18,781 nucleotides of DNA from JANMZO01 sp031383405 (GTDB lineage: Bacteria; Actinomycetota; Acidimicrobiia; Acidimicrobiales; JANYDT01): NCBI GenBank assembly GCA_031383405.1, contig JANMZO010000421.1, positions 1 to 18,781 on the forward strand, in the 5' to 3' direction. Positions 1-7,205 of this stretch are shown here, piece after piece. Position numbers and translations under genes: made by a program. The notes under the pieces are model-generated. The model made no database searches. It saw only the letters and a list, made by a program, of their open reading frames with translations, and was not told the DNA's origin. Position 1 is the first letter of the stretch, and each line of letters starts with the position of its first letter.

Positions 1-1
1 G

Positions 2-1525
2 GCGGACCTCCCGTGGCGAGATTTTGTCCGAATGGTGAGGCTTGAGGGCGGCAACATGTTTGGCCACATGTTGATCCTTCGTGTTCTCCGATTCATGCCA
101 ATACTTGGCTCCCAGAGAATTATGTTTGAGCTACTTACGACCGTCGCATTTGTAGCATCGGTGATTATCGTAGGTTCAATTCTCACAAAATACTTTACTC
201 GAATTGTCACGGTATCCAGTTGCCTAGCAATAGTCTCCCTTATAACTGTAGATCAAATTTCTGAGGCTCGATCTTATGGGGTTTCAACATTGGTTTGCAG
301 CGTTCTATTATGGAGCCTGGTAGCAGAACGTGAGCGACTCGGCACTATCGCGTTTCTTGTCGCTGGAGTTGTTGGTCCAACGTTTCATCTGCTGTTAGTC
401 GTTCCGGTTGTGGTAATCGGTGCCGTTCGCGTGCTTGAAGCGATTCGCGCCAAAACTCGCTACTGGGGGGTCGCTCCGGTCTTCCCCCCGGCGCTGGCGG
501 TGTGTGGAATGGCCGCCTTGGCTTTCACCAATCCCCGAAACGGTGATCAGGTTTACTGGATTCCAAGGGTCGGAATTCCGGGTTCGTTGAACGCGTTGGG
601 CACGTACCTGGAATCAGCCGGACCGGTGCGTGCACGATGGGACAACATCCAGGGGTTTGCTGCCGGCCGAATCATGGTCGCCTTGGTCATACTGATCGTC
701 GTATTTTTGATTGCCCTTCCGAGTAGCTTGCGGGCTCTGGTGAGCAGGCAGGCTGTCAGCCTTGATCGGGCCGTGTTGGTTTCCTCCGTAGTGATGATCC
801 TTTTGCTGGGCGTTGTAAGACTTGACCGGAACTATCTCGCGGTTCAATCCCGGTATGGCTGCGTATTGCTCCCGTTTGCGACCTTCCTGGTAGCGTCAAG
901 CGTAAATTCGGCGATTCAGTGGTCCAGTCGCAGGTCTCACCAGTCGGGCCGAGTTCTTTGCTTTGGCATCCTGGGGTCGCTCCTGGCTATTTCCTCCTTT
1001 CGCTCAGGCGAGGAAATCGTCCGAAACGCGGGACGCTCCCACCCAAGGCATGCGATCTCTAGGCGAATCGGCTCTGCACTTAGGGCGTTGCCACAACGCC
1101 CTCAAACGGTACTGGTAACGAGTCAACATATTTCCTTGGAATTGTCTGAGAACGAGAAGTTTCGAGACAACATACCTAACAATGTGAATCTGGTTGCAAC
1201 AAATACAATCCAGTATTTGGACGAGTACAAGCTTGTAATGATTGGTAAGAGCCCCGGCCAGTATCTCTATCAATTCGCATCTCTCCGGGCGCCAAGCATC
1301 TCAAGTGGTCAAATGATTGTGCTTCTTGCAACTCCAGGCCAGTGTGAGGAACGGGTACTGACTAGGATGGTCGGTGAGAATATTGTGAAACCAGTAGATA
1401 GGAAGCAAGTCGTCTCAGGCGAAGGAGTAAACCTGTGGTTTTTCAGGTACCAGGCGTTGGCAGATATCGGCCCAAATCAAACCAGACTCGAGCCTGAGTG
1501 CGAGTTCACGACAACTCCTGGGTAG
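2..1525 (+). CDS. GT-C family membrane glycosyltransferase, 5' truncated by window edge
   Basis: The frame is open to the left edge, so the true start lies outside the window; the ATG at 32 is internal. The first visible residues (DLPWRDFVRM) and the later QISEARSYG match the usual pattern of dolichyl/polyprenyl-phosphate-sugar-dependent GT-C enzymes (PMT/ArnT-like), where a 'DLPW...' loop precedes and an 'S-Q-E-A-R-x-Y' motif follows the first membrane segments. Here the motif reads D-Q-I-S-E-A-R-S-Y. About eight hydrophobic segments lie in the first 330 residues. A soluble C-terminal part of about 170 residues ends in a tail rich in T and P. Such enzymes take sugar from a polyprenyl phosphate carrier on the outer membrane face, so the GtrB-like GT2 downstream is a plausible donor maker. 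The DNA is visibly A+T-richer than the genes after 7200, which suggests separate ancestry. The family call is fairly safe; substrate is unknown. Confidence 0.72.
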   Translation, partial: ADLPWRDFVRMVRLEGGNMFGHMLILRVLRFMPILGSQRIMFELLTTVAFVASVIIVGSILTKYFTRIVTVSSCLAIVSLITVDQISEARSYGVSTLVCSVLLWSLVAERERLGTIAFLVAGVVGPTFHLLLVVPVVVIGAVRVLEAIRAKTRYWGVAPVFPPALAVCGMAALAFTNPRNGDQVYWIPRVGIPGSLNALGTYLESAGPVRARWDNIQGFAAGRIMVALVILIVVFLIALPSSLRALVSRQAVSLDRAVLVSSVVMILLLGVVRLDRNYLAVQSRYGCVLLPFATFLVASSVNSAIQWSSRRSHQSGRVLCFGILGSLLAISSFRSGEEIVRNAGRSHPRHAISRRIGSALRALPQRPQTVLVTSQHISLELSENEKFRDNIPNNVNLVATNTIQYLDEYKLVMIGKSPGQYLYQFASLRAPSISSGQMIVLLATPGQCEERVLTRMVGENIVKPVDRKQVVSGEGVNLWFFRYQALADIGPNQTRLEPECEFTTTPG

Positions 1526-2795
1526 TTTCAATCATCAATTCAAACCTGGCGGGGTGCCCTCGGTATTTCAGTGTTCGCATGGGAACTTCGATCCCAACTT
1601 CTCCTTCGCAGGCAAGGCAGCCAAAAGGATCAGCGAAGTTGTCGTTCAGGGCCGTTAACTGACACCGATCTGCCATACCGTCTGTTTGTCCAGACCCGCT
1701 TGGGCGAAAAGGGTCCTCGCACCGGAGAATCAAACCGCTCGGAGCACGAAACAGGCGTGAGAAACCCAGGCAACCTCGTCCGCGGTTTCCGTGTTGGGTT
1801 CGCTCGTTTGATTTGGCCCCGTTGTGCTGGGTGGTTTCCGTCGGTCGTTGCTACACGCCTTGGTTCATTTGCCTTTCGTCTCAGAAATCTTGTCGGTCAC
1901 GACCCCAGGAACCACCTCGGTATTCCGGGCTGGTTTCGTTGTCGCTTTCCGCTCAGCCTTCAACCCAGACCCGGCGTGTGCTTCAACGATTCGTTTCACT
2001 GTTTCGGGTCAACGCCAGACATCACTGCGGCTCCTGGCTACATACGTACCTACGTTCTCAAACGCGGCAACAACATCACCCAACGAACCAACTCCGGGAA
2101 TACCCCAACGCACCCCCTGCGGAATAACGGCGGCGTCGACAACACCTTCTCGGTCCGATCTCGGTGTCAGCGTGCGAAGATTCCGAAATGATGACCGTTG
2201 GACTTGGAAATGGTCGTCGTCGGGAATGAGTATGCAGGCTCATGCGGCTTGGAGGTGGGGGTTGGTACGATTAGATCGCCAAACGGAATCACGGTTCTGC
2301 CGACAACCAACCGAGGTAGGGATCATGGTCACCAATACGACAGAGGCCCGGTCCGGTTTCTCCGACGGATCTCCCAACGAGGATATGGTGAGCGGGGAAG
2401 GATTAGGTCCTCGAAAGATACTCTCAACGTTGTCGAAATTTCTATACTTCCGGACACAACCTGCGCGTCTAGGTGTGCCGGATGCACCAACTTCGGACCG
2501 ATAATATGAAAGTCGAGATTGACTTCGTAGTTGTCGATGACGGCTCGAGCGACGGGTGTGGTGACTTGCTTCGCAGCAAGTGCCACGAACAATCCGGCTG
2601 TAAGGGGCGGCGAGGTTGTCGTCGAAGGTCGTCGGCCCGCATCCGGCGTGCCGTCTAAAGGGGCGCTGGCATGCTTGCAGTGTCTGCGATGGGAGCCGAT
2701 GAGTCGCCGATTTCAGGATGCGACTGGCGGATCACATCGAAATTGCCGCTCATCTATCCCAACACATATCGAGCAACAAACGTGAATAGGTATCA
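1526..2795. other. Gene-poor decayed stretch, no intact gene
   Basis: About 1.27 kb without a convincing complete gene. Long plus-strand open frames at 1571-2191 and 1824-2504 have low-complexity, S/T/P/R-rich translations with no recognisable motif. The right part carries a GT2 fragment on the plus strand (entered separately). The middle part has a minus-strand frame, 2239 down to 1733, whose translation looks protein-like (for example VVDAAVIPQGVRWGIPGVGS) but is cut by TGA at 2009-2011 and 1865-1867. The plus strand is T/G-rich to about 2010 and then A/C-rich to about 2150. The simplest reading is a graveyard of cluster genes left by past rearrangement. No transposase or clear terminal repeats were seen. 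Confidence 0.55.
2506..2658 (+). pseudogene. Truncated GT2 glycosyltransferase fragment
   Basis: The plus-strand frame from the ATG at 2506 reads MKVEIDFVVVDDGSSDGCGD and then LLR. This is the first nucleotide-binding strand and the D-D-G-S-S-D motif of family 2 glycosyltransferases. The same block occurs in the intact GT2 starting at 2796 as EFLVVDDGSSDGT. Similarity ends after about 25 residues. The frame then becomes Arg-rich and stops at 2656-2658, with no following R-N-x-G or D-x-D blocks. The usual 35-45 residues between the start of a GT2 and this motif are also missing, so both ends appear deleted. It is most likely the relic of an older GT2 copy. A chance match is unlikely given the length of the motif. 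Confidence 0.6.
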
Positions 2796-3860
2796 ATGAT
2801 CGATCAACCATCCACTGACTCAAAAATTCGACCAATTCGGCGAGTTTCGATCGTTTATCCGGTGCTGAATGAGATCGACAATGTTGTCCGTTTGGCCGGT
2901 CGAATGAGGGATTTGTGCGAAATTTACTCTGCATTCACCTTCGAATTCTTGGTAGTCGATGACGGATCCTCGGACGGAACGACGCAGCGTCTCCGCGAGG
3001 TCGTTGACCCCGGAATCGACTTGAAGGTCGTGACCCTGTCGAGAAACTTCGGTGCCCATGCCGCGTGTACGGCGGGTATGCATGCTGCAAGCGGTGCGTG
3101 TGTGGTGCTCATGGGTGCCGACATGCAGGAACCCGTCAGCCTTCTGGGCGACTTCCTGGACCAGTGGGACTCGGGTCACGATGTTGTTTGGGGGGTTAGA
3201 ACCAAACGTGCCTCGGGAGGTATAGGAGGCAAGGTCGCGTCTAAGGGATTTTCGCGGCTCTTCAGCCGATACACCGATCTCTCGAACTACCCGGCGAAGG
3301 GTCCCTCATCAGTACTTTGCGATCGCCAGGTTGTCGACATTTTCATGCAACTCAGTGAACGTCATCGAAACGTCTACGGACTAATTGCGTGGATCGGGTT
3401 CCGACAGACCACGGTTGACTTCGACCAGATAGACCGCCAAGAAGGCAGTTCGAAGTGGACTACAAGAAAACTTGTGAAGTTGGCCTTTGATTCGTTGGTC
3501 GAATTCTCGAGCGCACCAATTCGTGCAACGTCGTACCTCGGCCTTTTAATGGGGGCTGCCGGATTCGCCTACTCACTGTACCTATTGATCCACTCGTTTT
3601 TGGTCAAGCGCGGCCCTGAAGGATTCACCACCTTGGTCGTGCTCATCCTGGTGATTGGAGGTGTCCAACTGCTTATGTTGGGCGTACTCGGCGAGTACCT
3701 GTGGCGAGGGTTGGACGAAACCCGACAGCGACCGCTATTTGTGATCGATTCTTCACGATCAACTGTTGTCCCGGCTCATTCCTTCGCCGAGCGGCGGCGG
3801 CAATCTGGTCAATACTTTGTCGACGCGTCACAACAAGATCAGACCGGGATCCAGCGATGA
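2796..3860 (+). CDS. GtrB/DPM1-like family 2 glycosyltransferase with two C-terminal membrane helices
   Basis: A 354-residue protein with the GT2 fold (GT-A). The nucleotide-binding block FLVVDDGSSDGT is at residues 51-62, and SRNFGAHAACTAGM at 82-95 matches the usual S-R-N-F-G-x-x-A-A block. The metal-site block at 107-113 reads G-A-D-M-Q-E-P, where most relatives have D-A-D-L-Q-D-P. R-Q-E-G-S-S-K-W at 214-221 is the usual R-x-x-G-x-S-K-W. Two hydrophobic segments at about 245-268 and 278-300 are followed by G-E-Y-L-W-R and E-T-R-Q-R-P-L, the typical tail of polyprenyl-phosphate glycosyltransferases. Such enzymes move a sugar from UDP/GDP-sugar to undecaprenyl phosphate at the cytoplasmic face. 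It is first in a packed operon, and the next gene starts inside its stop (ATGA). Start: ATG at 2796, with a weak ribosome site. Family call strong, sugar unknown. Confidence 0.9.
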   Translation: MIDQPSTDSKIRPIRRVSIVYPVLNEIDNVVRLAGRMRDLCEIYSAFTFEFLVVDDGSSDGTTQRLREVVDPGIDLKVVTLSRNFGAHAACTAGMHAASGACVVLMGADMQEPVSLLGDFLDQWDSGHDVVWGVRTKRASGGIGGKVASKGFSRLFSRYTDLSNYPAKGPSSVLCDRQVVDIFMQLSERHRNVYGLIAWIGFRQTTVDFDQIDRQEGSSKWTTRKLVKLAFDSLVEFSSAPIRATSYLGLLMGAAGFAYSLYLLIHSFLVKRGPEGFTTLVVLILVIGGVQLLMLGVLGEYLWRGLDETRQRPLFVIDSSRSTVVPAHSFAERRRQSGQYFVDASQQDQTGIQR

Positions 3861-4897
3861 GAGACATAACGGTATTGGCCACTTCCGCTGGCAACGACGG
3901 GTTCCCAGCTGTGCTGGACGCACTGAAAGCAAACGGTGAGCGAAATATCCGTGTGCTCGGCGTCGATTCCGATGAGGCAGCCGCGGGCATCCGGATATGT
4001 GACAAGGGGTGGACTGTACCGTCACGCATTGCCGCAAAAGAGCTGCTGGATCAATTACTCTCGATCGCTCGGGCCGAACAGGTCGACGTGCTGTACCCAC
4101 TGTCTACCGAAGACCAAGAATTCTTCGCCCTGCACCGGTCGGCGTTTGAGTCCGTGGGTATCAAGGTCGTGACGTCAAGCTTGGAAGCCTTGCGCGTTTC
4201 GAACGACAAGCTCGCATTGCTCCGGCGCGCTACCGAAGCGGGTGTTCCCTGTCCGGTGTTTGTTGAGTTGACCGATGTGTCCGAGCTCGACGCGCTCGTA
4301 CAGCATTTGGGGTTTCCTGCGCAACCGTGTGTGATCAAGTTGAACCGTGGAACGGGCTCGAGAGGGGTCAAGATTATCGACGCGAACATTGATCCAACAG
4401 AACGACTGTTTGATCGTATGAATCATCGAGTCGGCCTCGATGACGTCAAAGCCGGATTGTGTCACCCCTCAATGCTTCCACCGCTTCACTTATGTGAGTA
4501 CCTCCCCGGTCGCGAGTACAGCGTCGACGTGCTGTGCAATAACGGAAAGACGATCTCGTCTGTTGTTCGAGATCGGAAGAGCACCCTGTTCGGGATGGCA
4601 ACTCATGCAATTGTTGTTGATCTACCGGTGATTGACCAGCATGCGCGATCTATTGTGGAAGCCTGCGGACTAAGTTACGTGGTCAATGTGCAGTTCCGCT
4701 GTAGGGAGGACGGGACGCCCTGTTTGTTGGAAATCAATCCGAGGATTCCGGGGACGATAGCGTTGTCGACTGCTGCCGGAATAAACATGCCCTACCTCGC
4801 AGTCAAACTTGTTCTTGATGAACCAATCGGGCCACTTCAGAAGCCAGTGTTCGGCACACAACTCGCCCGCTACTGGTCCACAATTTCGTGGGAGTGA
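3857..4897 (+). CDS. ATP-grasp domain protein (carbamoyl-phosphate-synthase-like carboxylate-amine ligase)
   Basis: A 346-residue protein. The start is taken at the ATG at 3857, which overlaps the GT2 stop as ATGA; the longer open frame upstream is GT2 shadow. The N-terminal part resembles a pre-ATP-grasp Rossmann domain (ITVLATSAGNDGFPAVLDAL, then VLGVDSDE at about 33-40). The ATP-grasp core includes Lys161 with G-T-G-S-R-G at 165-170, E-Y-L-P-G-R-E-Y-S-V-D at 214-224, and the metal-binding V-N-V-Q-F-R...L-L-E-I-N-P-R-I-P-G at 276-299. All expected ATP and Mg ligands appear present. Family members activate a carboxylate as an acyl phosphate and join it to an amine or thiol. In a polysaccharide locus it could make an amide-linked amino acid or a modified precursor, but the substrate cannot be read from the sequence. 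The HAD gene begins inside its stop codon. Confidence 0.85.
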   Translation: MRDITVLATSAGNDGFPAVLDALKANGERNIRVLGVDSDEAAAGIRICDKGWTVPSRIAAKELLDQLLSIARAEQVDVLYPLSTEDQEFFALHRSAFESVGIKVVTSSLEALRVSNDKLALLRRATEAGVPCPVFVELTDVSELDALVQHLGFPAQPCVIKLNRGTGSRGVKIIDANIDPTERLFDRMNHRVGLDDVKAGLCHPSMLPPLHLCEYLPGREYSVDVLCNNGKTISSVVRDRKSTLFGMATHAIVVDLPVIDQHARSIVEACGLSYVVNVQFRCREDGTPCLLEINPRIPGTIALSTAAGINMPYLAVKLVLDEPIGPLQKPVFGTQLARYWSTISWE

Positions 4898-5586
4898 ACG
4901 CCGTGTACTCGGGGAAGATCTCTGCACCGTTGTTGATTGACTTGGATGGGACGCTCGTCGCGCTCGATCCGTCGAGGGAAGATCTCGAACGTTTGCGCAG
5001 TGATCTCATGTCCGTTTGTCAAACTGTTGGTCTGCAGTTGGAGCATTACGGAATCTTCCCTATGTATCGAGCTGTGCTTGCTCAACAAGGATTTGACTCC
5101 GCTGCGGCACGCTTGATCCGCGAAATGCTCGACGAACGCGAAGTCACTTGGGCAGGAAGAACTGCGCGAACGTTGGTCGCTGGTAACGTGCTGGAAACGG
5201 TCGCCGAACTGCGGCCTCTCGTGCTGGTTACGAGCAACGGAGCTCCATGCGTGCATTCGCTTTTCGAAAGCGGGCGGCTGCCGAGAGTCTTTGTAGCTCA
5301 AGTGACCCGCGACGATGTGACGGACCTAAAACCAAGTAGCGTTCCGATTACCGAAGCCTTAAGTCGTGTTTGTACGTCAAGCTCCTTTGCCGATTTCATA
5401 GGCGATTCAGACGCGGATCGAGAGTCGGTCATGGCCTACGAAGCCAACCGCAACAGTTCACTTCCCTCAATACGATTTCATCACGTCGGCGAGTTTGAGA
5501 ACGTGGTCGCCGGGGTTGCTGCCGCCAACGATGTTTTTCAACTGCTCGCTCAATCGGGAGAAATACATGCCAAGTCCGTGGGATGA
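4894..5586 (+). CDS. HAD-superfamily hydrolase (probable phosphatase)
   Basis: A 230-residue protein using the GTG at 4894, which overlaps the ATP-grasp stop as GTGA. GTG codons at 4888 and 4903 are alternatives. All four HAD motifs are visible. Motif I is L-I-D-L-D-G-T-L, with nucleophile Asp16 and Asp18. Motif II is V-L-V-T-S-N-G at about 110-116. The motif III lysine is in D-L-K-P-S (Lys146). Motif IV is I-G-D-S-D-A-D-R-E-S at about 169-178. A helical cap lies between motifs I and II, as in subfamily I phosphatases. The likely reaction is removal of phosphate from a small metabolite, for example a sugar or amino-acid phosphate feeding the ATP-grasp enzyme. That pairing is inferred from gene order only. 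The 3' end overlaps the next gene by 20 bases, so the two are probably translationally coupled. Confidence 0.85.
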   Translation: MNAVYSGKISAPLLIDLDGTLVALDPSREDLERLRSDLMSVCQTVGLQLEHYGIFPMYRAVLAQQGFDSAAARLIREMLDEREVTWAGRTARTLVAGNVLETVAELRPLVLVTSNGAPCVHSLFESGRLPRVFVAQVTRDDVTDLKPSSVPITEALSRVCTSSSFADFIGDSDADRESVMAYEANRNSSLPSIRFHHVGEFENVVAGVAAANDVFQLLAQSGEIHAKSVG

Positions 5587-6337
5587 ACTTCAGAAATCTC
5601 GACCATGCGTGCTCACCTCTGATCAAGATTGGGCACCCGAATGGGCAATTGTCGCTCTGCTAGAGTTTGCCAAGTCCCTCGATCTTCCGTTGCATGTGTT
5701 TCGCACAAATCCCTCTCCGGCGTTAGATGCAGCAGTTATTGCGGGTACGATCACGCACGGTTGGCACCCAAATTTTCGGCCGCAATCGAGCCACGGTGCC
5801 ACGCACGCTGAAGTGATTTCTTCAATGCTGAAAATCGCCGGAGCGACGTTGTACGCCCGCACCCATGAATTCGCCGAAAGTAGCTCTGCGGTCGCAGCCT
5901 TGTCAGACGCCGGAGTTCGATTTCTCTCGCAGTTGCCGACGATGTGCGAACCTTGGATCGCTCCGATCCGACACTCGACGGGTATCTACTATCTTCCGGT
6001 TTTCTGGGAAGACGATGTCTGGCTCGGTCGATACCAGATTTCGTCGCCGTCAGTCATGGAGCGTGAAATTTCACTTCCTGGACTCAAGATCCTAAATGTT
6101 CACGCCGCTCACATCGGCCTCAACACACCGAGTATGGATTACTACGACTCTCGTCGGCCACAATTTTTTGACCCCGTGGTGTCCGGTCCTTCGCTGCGGC
6201 ACAGCGACCGTGGAACTGAAGATCTCGTACGAGAGTTGGTACGAACCCTCCGACTCGTTGGTGCTCAGTTCACCACGTTTCCGTTGCTATGTCAGACCGT
6301 TGACGAAGCAACTTCGCTCTGGAAGGAAAACATATGA
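5567..6337 (+). CDS. WbmS-family polysaccharide deacetylase-like protein
   Basis: A 256-residue protein. The start is the ATG at 5567, preceded by GGGAG at 5556-5560; the longer frame overlaps the HAD gene too far. It has the pattern I know from WbmS-type members of the carbohydrate esterase 4 (NodB-like) superfamily: L-T-S-D-Q-D-W-A-P-E at 16-25 (catalytic Asp and metal Asp), H-P-N-F-R-P-x-S-S-H-G at 67-77 (metal histidines), Y-A-R-T-H at 96-100, and a C-terminal N-V-H-A-A-H-I-G-L-N at 177-186 followed by M-D-Y-Y. WbmS was named from the Bordetella O-antigen locus. The expected reaction is N- or O-deacetylation of a sugar, with no signal peptide seen, so probably cytoplasmic on a precursor. 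It lies between the HAD and methyltransferase genes with overlaps on both sides. Family call good, substrate unknown. Confidence 0.8.
   Translation: MPSPWDELQKSRPCVLTSDQDWAPEWAIVALLEFAKSLDLPLHVFRTNPSPALDAAVIAGTITHGWHPNFRPQSSHGATHAEVISSMLKIAGATLYARTHEFAESSSAVAALSDAGVRFLSQLPTMCEPWIAPIRHSTGIYYLPVFWEDDVWLGRYQISSPSVMEREISLPGLKILNVHAAHIGLNTPSMDYYDSRRPQFFDPVVSGPSLRHSDRGTEDLVRELVRTLRLVGAQFTTFPLLCQTVDEATSLWKENI
6321..6327 (+). promoter_or_regulatory. Strong ribosome binding site for the methyltransferase gene
   Basis: GGAAGGA lies six bases before the ATG at 6334, inside the end of the deacetylase gene. It fixes the methyltransferase start and supports the ATGA overlap. Confidence 0.75.
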
Positions 6338-7080
6338 CAGACAATTCAAACTTCGCGAAAAGCGAACGGGCCCGCCTCGACGACGTTGCCGGGTGGTACC
6401 GCGGAACGGCCGGCTTTGAAGGCAAACTCAACACCGCGAGTGCCAAACTGGTGGCGACGGCTGTGCCAGGACGTCGCGTACTTGAGATCGGCCCGGGGGA
6501 GGGATTGGTTCTGCTTGAACTAGCCAAACACTACGAGGAGGTCGTGGCCGTCGAAGGTGCTGCCGAGTACGCTCGGCTGCTCGAAGAACTTATTCCACCA
6601 AATGTGAAACTGTTTGAGTGCATAATCGAGGAGTTCGAAACCGACCGGGAGTTTGATGTCGTAGTTCTTTCCCACGTACTTGAGCATGTGGAAGACGCGG
6701 TTGGACTGTTGCGTCAGTGTCTTCGTTTGATTTCAGACACCGGGCGTGTGCTGATCGCAGTCCCAAATGCGGGATCAATTCATCGACATGTCGGAATGGC
6801 GATGGGCATCCTCCCCACGCTTTCAACACTGAGCGAAAACGACCACCATATTGGACACCGCCGTGTGTATGACGCTTTAACTCTTCGACGACACATTGAA
6901 GGGGCGGGTTTGGAGGTCGATGAGCTCCGTGGTCACTTCTTGAAACCGTTGTCCAATCGACAGGTTGAGGATTTTTCACCAGAGGTTCAGAATGCGTTTG
7001 CGTCGCTTGGGCCGGGCATCCCTGTGGAAGTGGCCCACGAGCTTTTCGCAATCTGTAAGAGGCCGGCCGTTCAGGTTTGA
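6334..7080 (+). CDS. Class I SAM-dependent methyltransferase
   Basis: A 248-residue protein. The SAM-binding motif I is V-L-E-I-G-P-G-E-G at about 49-57, followed by the acidic strand-2 end (V-V-A-V-E-G-A) and the post-motif D-V-V-V-L-S-H-V-L-E-H-V-E-D, typical of UbiE/Methyltransf_11-23 type enzymes. The stretch G-R-V-L-I-A-V-P-N-A-G-S is the usual strand-5 block. It is the last gene of the plus-strand operon and starts within the deacetylase stop (ATGA). In this setting the likely acceptor is a sugar, as an O- or N-methyl or a chain-end cap. A role on a small precursor made by the ATP-grasp/HAD pair is equally possible. It converges on the minus-strand aminotransferase gene, with about 125 bases between their stops. 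Confidence 0.88.
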   Translation: MTDNSNFAKSERARLDDVAGWYRGTAGFEGKLNTASAKLVATAVPGRRVLEIGPGEGLVLLELAKHYEEVVAVEGAAEYARLLEELIPPNVKLFECIIEEFETDREFDVVVLSHVLEHVEDAVGLLRQCLRLISDTGRVLIAVPNAGSIHRHVGMAMGILPTLSTLSENDHHIGHRRVYDALTLRRHIEGAGLEVDELRGHFLKPLSNRQVEDFSPEVQNAFASLGPGIPVEVAHELFAICKRPAVQV

Positions 7081-7094
7081 GCTCTACCTGGATA

Positions 7095-7119
7095 GGACCG
7101 AGGCATGTTCCTTGGGTCC
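7095..7119. terminator. Possible bidirectional hairpin between convergent operons
   Basis: GGACC-GAGG (7095-7103) can pair with CCTT-g-GGTCC (7110-7119), giving a nine-pair stem with one bulged G and one G-U pair around a short loop. It sits between the stops of two convergent operons, where a terminator is expected. There is no clear U tract on either strand, so the call is weak. Confidence 0.35.
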
Positions 7120-7205
7120 AAGTATTGCACTCAGACCGGCCTCGATCTCGTCGAACGTGGCAATCTTGCGGCCTAGGTTCGGCCTAATTGCACGCTGCGT
7201 CGCGC

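Noticed and set aside
1571..2191. 206-codon plus-strand open frame
   Set aside because: Overlaps two other open frames, has no recognisable domain, and its composition is unlike any neighbouring protein.
1824..2504. 226-codon plus-strand open frame in the gene-poor stretch
   Set aside because: S/T/P/R-rich translation without motifs, no ribosome site, and it looks like the shadow of the minus-strand frame described in the findings.
3701..3856. Upstream extension of the ATP-grasp frame
   Set aside because: It lies inside the GT2 coding region; the ATGA overlap at 3857 gives the natural start and the family's N-terminus.
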